From assembly GCA_037384885.1 (NCBI GenBank), contig JARRNO010000007.1, positions 1-23,675 of the forward strand: DNA of 23,675 nucleotides, given 5' to 3'. The notes below the pieces were generated by a model that made no database searches, was not told the origin of the DNA, and saw only the letters and a program-made list of their open reading frames with translations. The translations under genes were made by a program, and so were the position numbers. Within the stretch, counting starts at the first letter, position 1; each line of letters begins with the position of its first letter. The DNA is from JARRNO01 sp037384885. GTDB lineage: Bacteria > Acidobacteriota > UBA4820 > DSQY01. Shown here piece by piece: positions 23,138-23,675 of this stretch.

Positions 23138-23675
23138 AAATCCCCCTCATCACTTCTGTTGTCAGACTCGGTTGACCGGCACATGGGCGCTGCGCCCCGT
23201 GCGCTCACTGTCCAGACTAGCCCAATTGGGGCTTTCCGGCAAGAGCGCCCGGCGCCACTGGGTCAAACGGCCAGGGACGCGCGCTGCGCGACCTGGCAGA
23301 CGCAGGCCAACGGATGTCAACGGCCAAGGATTTGAATGACCCCCGTTGCGGGCAAACAATTTGAATTGCGTGCCGGTGTGGGCATCGGCTTTTGACAAGC
23401 AAAGGCCGCTACACGGCGCGACGCGCCGTCCAGCAAAGGAAGGCCCGGCCGTTCCCTGAGCCGCCGTCGTCCGTCCGCCGGCCGCCGTCGCGCCGAGCTT
23501 CGAGGCGCATGAAAGCTTGCTTTTCAGCAGACGCTTTGACCCAAGCGTCTGGGCGAGGGACGCGCCCAAGACCCCTTCCCGCTTCAGCATGTCCGCGGGC
23601 TTAGTCACGTAGTCATCTCATCACTTAATCGCTTCAAAAACGCGCGCCGGCGCATCCTTGGACCTCTAACCTTTC
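23138..23675. other. Gene-poor right end rich in small inverted repeats, possible dispersed repeat
   Basis: About 540 bp upstream of DUF1015 without a convincing gene. It contains several dyads: CAGACGCTT/AAGCGTCTG (about 23532-23555, 9-bp perfect stem), GGCGCG-A-CGCGCC (about 23417-23429), CCCAATTGGG (about 23220-23229), CAATT/AATTG (about 23358-23369), and GCAC..GGGCG/CGCCC..GTGC (about 23181-23204). A 148-aa minus-strand frame (23162-23608) begins with GTG, has no ribosome binding site, and its composition (Arg, Ser, Leu, Gly, Trp/Pro patches) is not typical of a protein. It would also cover the DUF1015 promoter region. I see no tRNA, CRISPR or insertion-sequence ends. Confidence 0.4.

Noticed and set aside
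20885..23335. 816-aa plus-strand open frame
   Set aside because: Antisense to serA and DUF1015; composition rich in Arg, His, Gly and Val, with no domain. A shadow of high-GC coding DNA.
23162..23608. 148-aa minus-strand hypothetical gene
   Set aside because: GTG start without ribosome binding site, atypical composition, and overlap with the likely control region of DUF1015; kept only as part of the repeat-rich region.
1..23675. tRNA genes, CRISPR arrays, transposases
   Set aside because: Looked for T-loop motifs, regularly spaced direct repeats and transposase motifs; none found by eye.

Overview
The window looks like a chromosomal segment of a GC-rich anaerobic bacterium, most likely a member of the Desulfobacterota (former Deltaproteobacteria, Syntrophobacter-like). 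The basis is the two-subunit glycine dehydrogenase (separate gcvPA and gcvPB), a DUF1015-serA-serC cluster, a Tll0287-like (DUF3365) c-type heme protein beside a dodecin and a cardiolipin synthase, and high GC in every gene. This is inference from gene content; there is no rRNA, tRNA or other phylogenetic marker. A run of three N (19927-19929) and a serC gene missing its middle suggest a draft or metagenome assembly.

Left part (1-5305, minus strand): two large paralogous secreted proteins built on sialidase-like Asp-box (BNR) repeats. The downstream one runs off the left edge. The complete one (1050 aa) continues into fibronectin-III-like and MAM/jelly-roll-like modules. Each gene has its own TTGACA-17 bp-(A/G)ATATT promoter, a long leader and a nearly identical ribosome binding region. 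The complete gene and the neighbouring gcv operon end in terminators with the same stem.

Centre left (5350-10208, minus strand): glycine cleavage operon gcvT-gcvH-gcvPA-gcvPB, preceded by a promoter and a roughly 230-nt leader that does not match the glycine riboswitch. Next (10278-12743, minus strand) is a probable operon of a DUF3365 heme protein, a dodecin and a cardiolipin synthase-like phospholipase D enzyme.

Centre (12876-17839, plus strand): a MATE/MOP-type (possibly ANKH-like) membrane protein, an RNase D-like DEDDy exonuclease, the transcription/RNA factor Tex, and an unrecognised protein with two membrane segments.

Right part (17855-23137, minus strand): hflK-hflC, encoding the membrane complex that controls FtsH, then a serine biosynthesis operon read as DUF1015, serA, serC. 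SerA is short, with no ACT or other regulatory domain, and has Asp where the catalytic Glu is expected. serC lacks about 65-70 central residues and is frame-broken. No serB is visible. The last 540 bases hold no convincing gene but are rich in small inverted repeats and may be a dispersed repeat.

Metabolically, the glycine cleavage system (glycine, C1-folate, CO2, NH3) and the serine branch from 3-phosphoglycerate lie within 18 kb on one strand. The gene joining them, serine hydroxymethyltransferase (glyA), is not in the window.
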